From Bimuria novae-zelandiae CBS 107.79 (lineage: Eukaryota > Ascomycota > Dothideomycetes > Pleosporales > Didymosphaeriaceae): 19,433 nucleotides of DNA. Of the stretch, positions 8,781 to 16,895 are shown one piece after another. The DNA lies in the NCBI GenBank assembly GCA_010015655.1, contig ML976800.1:18806-38238 (forward strand). Direction: 5' to 3'. Position 1 is the stretch's first letter; each line of letters starts with the position of its first letter. The notes under the pieces were generated by a model. The model did no database searches. It saw only the letters and a list, made by a program, of their open reading frames with translations, and was not told where the DNA came from. A program made the translations under genes and the position numbers.

Positions 8781-10511
8781 ATCGGGCATGCCGAGGAGCT
8801 TGTGGGGTGAATTGAAGCTGCTGGAGGCGCTGGAGGAGCTGTCAGAGGCGTTGGAGACAGAGTTTTCAGCGTACGTCGTCACTAAAGTAGCTTTTGTTGC
8901 CGCTGTTGCTAGCTATCTCACTGCCGTTGCCAGCGACCTCGCTATTGTTGCTCTTATTGTTGTCGCTTTGCTTGTTATCCCAGCGTTGTACATGGAGTTG
9001 TAGCTTTAGCACCTCGCTGTCAACGACGCCGTGACGTAACCAGTTCTTCTGGAGTTGTAGAGCCTCGATTGTAGCCGCGCTGAGGGAGTTGCGATCGCTC
9101 GTAATCGTACGTTTGGCGGTTGAGAAGCTGCGCTCGCACTCGCAGCTGGTGGCGGGGATAGAGAGGTAGTCGGTGGCGATCTTGAAGACTACTGGGTACT
9201 TTTGGCGTCCGATTTCGAGCCACCAGCGCCATGGGTCGTGGAGGAGAGCGAGTTGCTGCTCGCTGGCGTTAGTGAGGTCATCGCGGAGGTCGTCAAAGTA
9301 CTCCTCCAGCTGGGTTGTACGCCTTTGGCGCTTGTGAGACTTTGAGCCGGTGAGATACATGAGATCTACGGCCATTGTCTGGCTGTAGAGGTCAGCGTTG
9401 TTGCCGCCAGGTACCTTGCGACGCGGCAGCGGCAAGGCCGTGTCGTCGTCGTCCATCTCCTCCGCTATATATTGCTTGAAAACTCTGTTCGTAGAGTCCT
9501 TTGCGCGCTTTACCCAATCAGAGTACTGCTTCCAGTGAGTCTGAAACCAGGCAAGGCGTAGGGCGGGGTGGAGGGCAGTTGCGACGACGTAGTAGCTAAC
9601 CTCGGGCTCTATAATGAGCTTTTCAAAGTACGAGCTGAGCTTCTCGAGGCCGTGTTTTACAGAAGCGACAAAGTAGTCGCTGTTGCTGTTGTCGAGGTTG
9701 TCAAACCTAGCTTTAGTTGAGCTGTACAGTGCCCACAGAGCTTGCAAGTTAGTCAACGTTTGCCATAACGACCCAAGCCCAGACGCGCTGTTGTTGCCCT
9801 CTAGACGCTTCGTCATCTCCACAGGAGCTTGTAGAAAGTCGACAAGCTGCTGTACACCCTCCCACTCCTCGCTGCTAAGCTCGTCGGTGAGAGGGTTGTA
9901 CTCGTCGTCGAGTCTTTGCGAAGGCTGTTGTTGCAGCCTCGTCATGAAGCGCGTGATTGGGTTACGAAGCTCGAGGCAGCGGAGAAGCATGTAGTATACT
10001 GAGTGCCAGCGGACGCCTCCATCCTGGCGCAATTGGATCGTGTTATAGGTGTACAAGTCGTCGTCGTCGCGCGGTTCTTTCTGGAGCGAGAGGAACAACT
10101 CACGACGCTTGTAAGAGGCGCAGACTGCGTTTACGAAGTTGTATAGCTTGCCAACAACTCCATGGGATCGAAAGATCTCATATTGTTCAGCTGGGGACGC
10201 TGCCGCGAGCTGGGCTTCAAAGCGGCTCACGCCTTTGCCGTACAGCGTTGCCTTGACGACGAGGTTTATAATATGCCCAGCACAGCGCATACGGTTGTTC
10301 GAGGTGAGGTTGATCTCGTCGTGTTCATTGAGGCCTTGGATGAGCGCGTTGTCGTTGTTGGTGGCGTTATCGCCGACAAAGCAGTGGAGTTGCGGTGCTA
10401 TTTCGAAGCTCGCGAGGACGCGGAGGGTAACAGCTGCTTGCGCAGCGCCTGTATGGTCTCCGTAGAGGTTGCGAAACGCGAGGAGTATGTCGCGCTGCTG
10501 GTATTGAGCGT

Positions 10512-10559
10512 CTAGAATCGTTAGTTGTTGTCAATATAGAGCTATTGATAAGGACTTAC
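10512..10559 (-). other. intron in the hAT transposase gene (48 bp)
   Basis: On the minus strand the donor is GTAAGT directly after ...CATTTTGCGG, a branch-like CTAAC lies near the 3' end and the acceptor is TTCTAG. Splicing joins the codons to give HFADAQYQQRDILLAF, in frame with the rest; reading through meets a TGA. The size is normal for fungal introns. An alternative acceptor AG follows a few bases later but breaks the frame. Confidence 0.7.
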
Positions 10560-10574
10560 CCGCAAAATGAGCTA

Positions 10575-10584
10575 CAACACCAAG
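10575..10584 (+). repeat. 10-bp direct repeat, left copy
   Basis: CAACACCAAG, duplicated at 10768-10777; on the transposase strand it encodes part of LGV in both copies. Confidence 0.7.
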
Positions 10585-10767
10585 TGTGACGGTTTGATAA
10601 CTCTTGCCCTGTGAGATGGTTACTCCTACCCTCGCGTGGTTGCCACTCACCTTTCTGAGAGGGCTACACCTATCTGGGACTAGCGATGTTTACGCTCGTG
10701 CATATACATACTCCGCAGCTTCTAGATAGCACAGCAAAAAAGAGAGATTTCAATAATCTTTTCTACT
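10585..10767. mobile_element. 183-bp insertion inside the hAT transposase, 10-bp target duplication
   Basis: The segment lies between two copies of CAACACCAAG (10575-10584 and 10768-10777). It starts TGTGACGG and ends TTTTCTACT on the plus strand. Deleting 193 bp returns the transposase frame (LGVVAHF). The ends are not inverted repeats of each other, so it is not an obvious MITE; TGTGACGG resembles the start of some fungal LTRs, but no CA end fits a 5-bp duplication. The class is unknown. Having inserted into the hAT, it is younger than that copy. Confidence 0.7.
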
Positions 10768-10777
10768 CAACACCAAG
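10768..10777 (+). repeat. 10-bp direct repeat, right copy
   Basis: Second copy of CAACACCAAG flanking the 183-bp insertion. Confidence 0.7.
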
Positions 10778-11856
10778 GAAGCTCAGGTGGTTACTCGACG
10801 TCCACACGTCCACGCTTATACTGATCTTACTGCGCGCTGTCGTCACGAGCGTCTTGATCTCCTCTCTCCGGCGCTCTAGGTTTGATCTCGCGTACTCAGC
10901 TATCGTTGAGCGTGAGGTAGGCAGCGCCTTTAAGAGATCGCTGCGATTCCAGGTAAGTAAACCTCGCAACTCGGGTGAGGTTGCAACCGCAAAGCTGATG
11001 TCTTTCAATATTACCCAGTCGACGAGGGCAGCCTGTAGCTGCTCTTCTTGCCACGGCGTATGCGATACTAGACTATTCGAACCCGCGGCCCTCGCAGCGT
11101 CAAATGGAGAGCTCCATCTCGGTTCCTCCGTCACAACCTCAGGCAGAAGACCTGTGTTGACGTCAATCCTGTGGTACTTCGCCATGTGGTTGACGATATG
11201 CTTGTAGCCGTCAACAGCTTTGACAGAGTCCTTGGAGTGCTCGCTATGGCAGCGCTTGCACAACCAGTAGTGCCTCAGCTTGCCGTCTGGGTCGTTGTAC
11301 TTGAGATGTACTCCATAACGCCATATTGAAGAGATCGCGCGCTTGCCAGCGAGTTGACTCTTGTGCTTTACCGCGTACGACAGTCTCTGCGGCTCGAGGC
11401 GTACACCAGACTTGTACACGCGCTCGAAATCAACCTCAAGCCAGCTCTCATTGTCCTCGGGATACAACTCAGAAGCTTGGGATGATATACCTGACGGCGT
11501 AGGCGTTACTGGAGGCAATTGAGATGGCGATTCAGATGGTACTCTACGCCGAGAAGCAGCAGCGTGGTATGGACGGCGATTCGACGCAGAGGAGTTGACT
11601 GAAGGAGTAGAAGGAGCACCGCGTAAGAAGCTTCTGATTTGAGACATGGTGTATTGATAATATTGACAAACTGCAGCGTACAGGCAAGCTTCTATGTCGA
11701 TCTCAACCCCAGCCACCTCCCAGCCACCCGCTTTCAGCGTCTCACGATAGCCACGGGCCTCAAGGCTTACAGCTTCATCAACAAGACGATAGTACGCCTC
11801 GTACAAGCTCGCGATACGTTATATTGTTGTTGTTGGTGTTCTGAAGCCTCCACGGG

Positions 11857-11864
11857 CTATATAT
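11857..11864 (-). promoter_or_regulatory. possible TATA box of the hAT transposase gene
   Basis: ATATATAG on the minus strand lies about 50 bp before the ATG at 11806 and 210 bp before the ATG at 11647. The spacing suits a start between the two ATGs, which would favour 11647 as the coding start. Sequence match only. Confidence 0.35.
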
Positions 11865-12364
11865 CTCAACGGTGAGCGATGAGGAGCGACCGCGAGGGCT
11901 ACAATCAACCCACAACAACCGGGAAAGCTGGGTTGCGCCCGCGGTAGCTGTACAGCCTCATTTTTAGCTGCTGACGCTTAAAGACGAGGTTATATCACAG
12001 TTAACGCTACTGTATTCTATCAATCAGCACTGCGGGCACCCTCCGTAGCGCAGGTCTTTCGTAGGCACGTTACGCGTAAATGGAGTGCTTTGCCACCTCT
12101 ATTGATCAGCTCATAACAGCGTAGTGCGGTAACGCGGTGGGGACTGCCAACACTAGCTGTTGGAGTAACTGAGCCCCGTAAGAAATCGAGAGTGCTTCGA
12201 GTCTGGTTGGAACCAACGCAGGTTGCTGTCTATTTGCCTTTTTTTTGTGGCCCTAAGGCGACAACAAGCGATTGCAGCACCAGAAATCAGCTGTATAGGC
12301 TCTCAGGGCTCTTTTTTTGGTCTCACGCGCGATACTGTATCAGCCCAAAACCCGATAACTCCGG

Positions 12365-12479
12365 GCCGTACAACCGTTCTACGACTCCCAAAACCTCACC
12401 ACTTACGACTACGACTCCAGCCAATGAGATCGCTGTACGTACGACTTACTTACGACGTACAATCGTACCGTACCTCATT
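12365..12479. repeat. right subterminal motif cluster of the hAT
   Basis: Dense short motifs of the same kind as at the left end: CCGTACAAC, TACGACT (several times), GTACGTACGAC, ACGACGTACA and CGTACCGTACCTC. This mirrors the left end and fits transposase-binding sites. Confidence 0.6.
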
Positions 12480-12504
12480 GTACTACGGTACGTCGGACGC
12501 GCTG
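12480..12504 (-). repeat. hAT right terminal inverted repeat
   Basis: Reverse complement starts CAGCGCGTCC, then G, then ACGTACCGTAGTAC. It ends at 12504; the next base is already dynamin coding sequence. Confidence 0.88.
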
Positions 12505-14094
12505 GTGGTCAGCGCAAAGAACGATTACGCCAATCAAATAATTCTTGATCACTGCCGCAAGATCGATGAGCAGGGTCGTCGTACCCTTGGTATCGTCACC
12601 AAGCCTGATTTCCTCCGTGAAGGAACCGATAACGAGCTGGCCTGGATCGAGCTGGCTCAGAACAAGGATATCTACTTGGAGCGCGGTTGCCACATGCTCA
12701 AGAATCGCGGGGACAATCAGGTGAAGTTCTCCTTTGAGCAACGCAACGCAGATGAGAACTTGTTCTTTAGTAAGGGTCGTTACGCGGATCTGCCTCGTCA
12801 GTGCGTTGGCATCGACTCTTTGCGCGATCGTCTGAGTAAGGTACTGCTCAACCATCTGATTAAAGAGCTTCCTTCTTTGAAGGAAGAAATGGTCAGCAAG
12901 CTTCAGGGTACCCTTGCAGAGATTCAGAAGCTAGGCGACAAGCGCAACACCGCCAATGAGCAGCGCATGGTTCTGCTGAAGATAAGCATGCGCATCAATG
13001 ATATCCTGAAGTCCGCTACTAAGGGTTACTATGAAGCGTCATTCTTCGGACCAGTCAACATGGACGCAGCTGTTGATGCATCTGAGAATATTCGACGCTT
13101 TCGAGCCGTGATCCAACACCTCAACATGAACTTCGCCAATGATATGCGCCTAAGGGGTCATAAGTATGCATTCGGATCTGGACCCGGTGACGAAGAGCGA
13201 GAAATTGAAGAGGAGGCAAAGGCGCAGGAAGAGCTTGATAATCTCGAAGAACATCCGGGACTGGAGTTCCTTCCCAAGCCCACAAAGCTTACACGTCAAG
13301 AAGCTATTGAATGGGTCAAGAAGACGCTGGAACGCTCCCGTGGCTACGAGCTTCCAGGAACATTCCAGCCAATGCTGATATCACAGCTTTTCTGGGAGCA
13401 GTCCCAGCCATGGCAGGAGATTGCTTCTCAGCACATCAGCACAGTCGCCAGTGCTTGTAAGGAGTTCGTCGACACGGTCCTTCAATATACCGCTCCATCT
13501 GAATTCATAGGCCGGCTTGCCGCACTCAATGTGGACGGTGCTTTAATCCAGGTTCTTGATGGTGCGAAGGAAGAACTGCACAAGATTCTCAAGAACAAGG
13601 CTCGCCATCCAACCACTTACAACCACTACTTCACTACCACCATACAGAAGATGCGTCAACGCAAGCACCAGAAGATTACGAAGAAAGCCTCGAAAGCCTC
13701 AGAAGTCAGAATCTATGATCATAACGATGACTTGTGTACACATGTCGACCCTGGCAAGCTCACAGAGGCTATGGAGAAAGCCATCGAGCTGGATATGGAC
13801 GTCTTCTCAAGCCAGGAAGCTCTCGATACCGAGCGTGCATTTTACAAAGATGAAATGAAATACTTCGTCAACGCCGTCACCAAGGCCGTCATTGAGCGCC
13901 ACTTGGTCCAACCCCTCCCGGACATTATTCTCTCACCTCTGGTCGTGACGCAGATGACGGAGAAAGAAATCGAGTTCGTTGCTGCTGAGCCTCCAGAAAT
14001 TACGCAGCAGCGTTTGCATCTGGAGTCTAGGAAGAGTATGTTGGAGAAAGGTCTGGAGACGCTCAGGGAGGCTATGGGTGGACTGAAGCGCTAG
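12505..14094 (+). pseudogene. 5'-truncated Mx-like dynamin GTPase gene
   Basis: The 529 codons up to the TAG at 14092-14094 begin VVSAKNDYANQIIL and carry the GTPase G4 motif TKPD (LGIVTKPDFL). The middle/stalk domain follows, and the GTPase effector domain (FYKDEMKYFVNAVTKAVIERH to the end) closes the protein. This is the fungal dynamin group related to Mx and vacuolar-sorting dynamins, which self-assemble on membranes. The P-loop, switch I and the DxxG region, all before VVSAKND, are absent, so it should not bind GTP normally. The break is exactly at the hAT tip. There is no stop or frameshift in the remaining 529 codons, so the truncation is recent or the rest is still kept. An open frame continues upstream into the transposon to an ATG at 12223 (94 additional codons). 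Confidence 0.88.
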
Positions 14095-14347
14095 CTATTC
14101 CACTGAGGCACATATTGTCTTTCGGAACTACGTTACCAGAAAGGAGGCTAATAGTGTAACGGGCTAGGCCTATGTCCGACGCTGCGCCATCGTGCACAGA
14201 TATACGGCTCGTGCGGGTGGCTCGCGCTCGTAACCTTGTAACCTCGCGTGGCTCCTGGTCCTCTCCCCTTTTCTTCCCATCTTGGTTGTAGATAGCATCT
14301 GGACTAGATAGCTGGAATCCAGTTACTAGAGACCGCTCACAGCCAGG

Positions 14348-14593
14348 ACTAATAAGGCCGACGAGGAGGTTGAAGATCCTTTAGAGTGGTGGATTCGTCA
14401 CGCATCTGATTACCCTGTCCTCTCCCAGATGGCATTTGATTTGTTCAGTTGCCCAGCAATGAGCGCTGAGTGTGAACGCATCTTCCCTCAGACGAAGAGG
14501 GTGATCACAGATGAACGAAATCGCCTCAATTCAGACACTGTGGCGGCGATCGAATGTCCAAAGCATCTTCTTCGAACTGGTATGCTCTCATAG
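14348..14593 (+). pseudogene. hATC domain remnant of a second hAT transposase
   Basis: The 81 codons to the TAG at 14591-14593 read EDPLEWWIRHASDYPVLSQM, FDLFSCPAMSAECERIFPQ and TKRVITDERNRLNSDT, a clear hAT C-terminal dimerisation domain. Against the usual pattern the Ser after ECER.. is changed (IFPQ instead of VFSQ/SFS) and the usual KNWLR is KHLLR. It is on the opposite strand from the large hAT and clearly of another family (WWIRH..YPVLSQMA as opposed to WWLEIGRQKYP). There is no start codon and no catalytic core. The 253 bp before it (14095-14347) show nothing I recognise. Confidence 0.85.
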
Positions 14594-14634
14594 ATGTACT
14601 ATAGAATCCAAATTAGGAAATTTCACCGAGTAAT

Positions 14635-14742
14635 GTCAACCAACCAAGTAAAGTAAGGGCTTTTCGTCAACCAACCAAGGTAAGGGTTTCTCGTCAACCA
14701 AGTAAAGCAAAGGGGTGGTCGTTTGGTTTGCTTGGTTGATGG
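14635..14742. repeat. GTCAACCAACCAAG tandem repeats with an inverted copy
   Basis: Three imperfect direct units start at 14635, 14666 and 14693 (31, 27 and about 28 bp), each beginning GTCAACCA and continuing AAG.TAAGGG-like. An inverted copy follows at about 14721-14742 (TTTGCTTGGTTGATGG). Placed 40 bp after the stop of the hATC remnant, they are best read as the subterminal repeats and right end of that second hAT; a simple minisatellite is the alternative. The rest of 14594-14870 holds nothing recognisable. Confidence 0.6.
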
Positions 14743-14870
14743 ACACACTAGATAACATTCCGAAAAGCTTTCCAAGTCACTATCTACAAGTGTGGTTCTC
14801 AATCGGGATTTCAAAGAACCTCTTACGACGTGTACGAGTCGAAATGAGGTGCAAGCCGCACCTACTCGCT

Positions 14871-16808
14871 TCACGGAGAACTGAACATGCCGTTACCGTC
14901 CGCTGAAGCGTGGTTGTGCTTGTCGTTATGAATCGTGGTGCCGCTCGTCGAGACAGTGCGAGTGAATGAAGACTTGCCCTCACCTCTGATATGCGCATGG
15001 TAATGACTGGATGCACTCTCCTCATACCTCTCTAGCTCCCTGCACTTCTCGTCATACTTGGCAATGTATTCGTCCCTCTCGCGATCAGCAGCTTGTCGAG
15101 CCGAAATGGCACGCTCCTTCTGCTCACGTGCCTCGCGCAACAGCGATCGCAAGCTCTCGATCTCGAACTCGAGCTCCCCGCTATCGTCTCTGTACTCGGT
15201 GATGGTTTCTGTAATTTCCTCGTACTTGTGCTTCCAGTTGTTCAGCTCTTTGTACGCGCGGTCTCGGGCCTCTGTCAGGGTACGGATCTCTGCCTGGAAT
15301 ATCACAAGCTTCTCCTTGAGATCTGCCACTTCCTTGGCTAGGTGTCCGTTCTTGATTCGGTCTTCCTCCCCTTCGCGAGTCGAAATCTTGAGGCGCTCGT
15401 TAAGGGTATGGATTTCAGACCTGACTTCGGTGACGGTCAGCTCTGCACGGCGCAGAGACTCCTCGAGGACGACGATCCGGCGGTGACCATCTGCGCTCTT
15501 CCTGCGCTCATCCTCCAGGTCCTCTTTGAGTTGATCACGCGCGATGACGATCAGGCGATGTTCTTCGCGGGATCGCTCGATAGAGTCCCGGAGTTCACTC
15601 CGCTCCAACTCAACGTCCCTTAGCTTTTCTTTCACCGAAACGACTTCTCTCTTGATATGTTCGTACTTGAGTGTGACATCAGCACAGCGTTTATCAGCTT
15701 CCTCCCATCCAGTAGATTTGGCCTTGACCTCGCGACGGAGGTTCTCGATCGTAAGAGCGTAGTCATCGCGCTCGGACTCAACACTTCGCACAGTCTCCTT
15801 GAGCTTAGTGGAATCACGTTGCACACGATCGTGTCGTTCAGTAATCTCGTACAGTTCTCGAGAGGCCTCGTCCGCTCTGAGTTTGGCCCTCTTGACGTCT
15901 TCTTCCAGTCGGTCCTTCTCGTGAAGGTGTTCATCCCTTTCCAATTCCCAAATCTTGATGCGGTCACTGAGGGTCAAAACTTCTTTTCGGGCAGACTCGA
16001 GCTTTGTAGAAGTCTCAGTGAATTTGCTCTTCAGATCAGTATGTTCACGTAGGAGAGACCGAAGATCGCCATGATGTTTATGTGAGTCCTCTCTGGCATG
16101 GTCACGGTCGTCCTCGGCGGTCTTTAGCTTGATGCTGATCGCCTCAAGCTCAGTCTTCGTCTTGTGGTAATCACCGAGATTGCGAGACACTGTGGCTCTC
16201 AGCTCATTCAGTTCGGTGCGGATGCGTTCGAGTTCGTAATCCCGATCAGCAACCTTCTTCTTCTCGTCCGACAAGGTCGTGAGGGCAGTCGAAAGTTCGA
16301 GAAGCAATTTCTCCACCTGCCTCTTCCTTTCACCCAACTCATGGCCATGATGTTGGTGCTCGCTCTCCTTGCGGTCAAGGATCACGGTCACCTCCTCCAC
16401 CCTCATTAAAAGCTCCTCCTTTTCTCGAAGAAGAGACTGGCGCTCGGAGATGATCCGAGCCCAGGACTCTCTCAAGGAGGAAGCTTCTCGAGAAGCAGTG
16501 GACATGAGGTCCACCAAGGCAAAGAACTTCCCTTCCGCTTGTGATGTGAGCTCCTGTGACATCTTGCTACGATGAGAGTGCATGAATGAGCTCGATCGGC
16601 GAGACGAAGAGCTGACCTGGCGGTTGGTTCGACGTGCAAGGGACGAGCGCAAGTCATTGTTGTGGTTGGAGAAGTCGAACGACTGGCGCACGCCTGTAGG
16701 CGTGGTTGGCTCTGAAAGAATATCCCGTTCGAATCCACCGGCTTTGATCTTCATGATGGTCAGCTTCTCAGGAGTGATCTCTGGTACTGGTGGTGGTACA
16801 GTATCCAT
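14871..16808 (-). CDS. long coiled-coil protein, function unknown
   Basis: An uninterrupted 645-codon gene. The start at 16808 (MDTVPPPVPEITPEKLTIMK) has a good context (CAGCCATGG); an in-frame ATG at 16886 would lie at the TATA box, so it is unlikely. Residues 1-60 are a short acidic/hydrophobic N-terminus, about 58-80 a Ser/Arg-rich basic patch, about 90-600 almost continuous heptad-type sequence rich in Glu, Lys, Arg and Leu (for example LREKEELLMRVEEVTVIL and LEDERRKSADGHRRIVVLEE), and the last 45 residues a His/Ser/Gly-rich tail. There are no membrane segments, signal peptide or enzyme motif. Such proteins are often annotated as 'M protein repeat' or myosin-tail-like only because of the coiled coil. 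It is the one apparently intact host gene in the window. Confidence 0.85.
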   Translation of the reverse strand: MDTVPPPVPEITPEKLTIMKIKAGGFERDILSEPTTPTGVRQSFDFSNHNNDLRSSLARRTNRQVSSSSRRSSSFMHSHRSKMSQELTSQAEGKFFALVDLMSTASREASSLRESWARIISERQSLLREKEELLMRVEEVTVILDRKESEHQHHGHELGERKRQVEKLLLELSTALTTLSDEKKKVADRDYELERIRTELNELRATVSRNLGDYHKTKTELEAISIKLKTAEDDRDHAREDSHKHHGDLRSLLREHTDLKSKFTETSTKLESARKEVLTLSDRIKIWELERDEHLHEKDRLEEDVKRAKLRADEASRELYEITERHDRVQRDSTKLKETVRSVESERDDYALTIENLRREVKAKSTGWEEADKRCADVTLKYEHIKREVVSVKEKLRDVELERSELRDSIERSREEHRLIVIARDQLKEDLEDERRKSADGHRRIVVLEESLRRAELTVTEVRSEIHTLNERLKISTREGEEDRIKNGHLAKEVADLKEKLVIFQAEIRTLTEARDRAYKELNNWKHKYEEITETITEYRDDSGELEFEIESLRSLLREAREQKERAISARQAADRERDEYIAKYDEKCRELERYEESASSHYHAHIRGEGKSSFTRTVSTSGTTIHNDKHNHASADGNGMFSSP

Positions 16809-16886
16809 GGCTGTGCAGTGATAGAGAAGTGATGAGAAGAACGAGTTTGAACGTGCAATTTGCAAGCTGCAGAAGAACGCTCGCAA

Positions 16887-16893
16887 TTATATA
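16887..16893 (-). promoter_or_regulatory. TATA box of the coiled-coil gene
   Basis: TATATAA on the minus strand, 79 bp before the ATG at 16808. Spacing and sequence both fit a core promoter with a leader of roughly 50 bases. Confidence 0.6.
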
Positions 16894-16895
16894 GT

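Larger units (their letters stand above)
8866..11647 (-). pseudogene. hAT transposase, one intron, broken by a 183-bp insertion
   Basis: Reading from the ATG at 11647: residues C130, C133, H154 and H159 form a BED-type zinc finger; D280 in ISVDVWTS and about D346 in CFVGDNATNND are the first two acidic residues of the RNase-H-like catalytic core; the hATC dimerisation region (WWLEIGRQKYP to TSCECERSFSTAKRTITSDRNSLS) is near the C-terminus. The tail is Asn/Ser-rich. Exon 1 is 11647-10560 and exon 2 is 10511-8866. Exon 1 contains an insertion (10585-10767); without it and one repeat copy the two exons give exactly 846 codons plus stop. With it, the frame ends at the TAG at 10763-10765. The frame upstream is open to an ATG at 11806 (53 more residues), which could be the true start. 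No other inactivating change was seen. Confidence 0.85.
8617..12504 (-). mobile_element. hAT-superfamily DNA transposon (3888 bp)
   Basis: The element is bounded by 25-bp terminal inverted repeats that match at 24 positions and start CAG, as hAT ends often do. It holds one transposase gene on the minus strand (see below), a 249-bp left end and an 857-bp right end, both with clusters of GTACG-type subterminal motifs. Both ends meet host gene sequence exactly where gene homology begins, which fixes the borders. The 8 bp outside are TCCGGATG on the left and GTGGTCAG on the right, so there is no 8-bp target duplication. Unlike the copia element it shows no RIP-like stop-codon saturation. Confidence 0.88.

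Noticed and set aside
8788..9003. 71-codon plus-strand frame with hydrophobic residues
   Set aside because: It is the complement of the Asn/Ser/Asp-rich tail of the hAT transposase; the hydrophobicity comes from reading GTT/GCT repeats on the wrong strand.
10585..10767. Reading the 183-bp insertion as an intron
   Set aside because: The 10-bp duplication at its edges is better explained by insertion, and no GT...AG pair at the edges gives the conserved frame; RNA data could overturn this.
12223..12504. N-terminal part of the 623-codon frame as real dynamin sequence
   Set aside because: It is transposon DNA; no P-loop or switch motif is present. Kept only as a possible fusion.
16722..16740. 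GTTCGAATCC-like motif resembling a tRNA B box
   Set aside because: It is within coding sequence of the coiled-coil gene, and no tRNA cloverleaf can be built around it.
14871..16886. Start of the coiled-coil protein at the ATG at 16886
   Set aside because: That ATG lies right at the TATATAA box, and the ATG at 16808 has a much better context.
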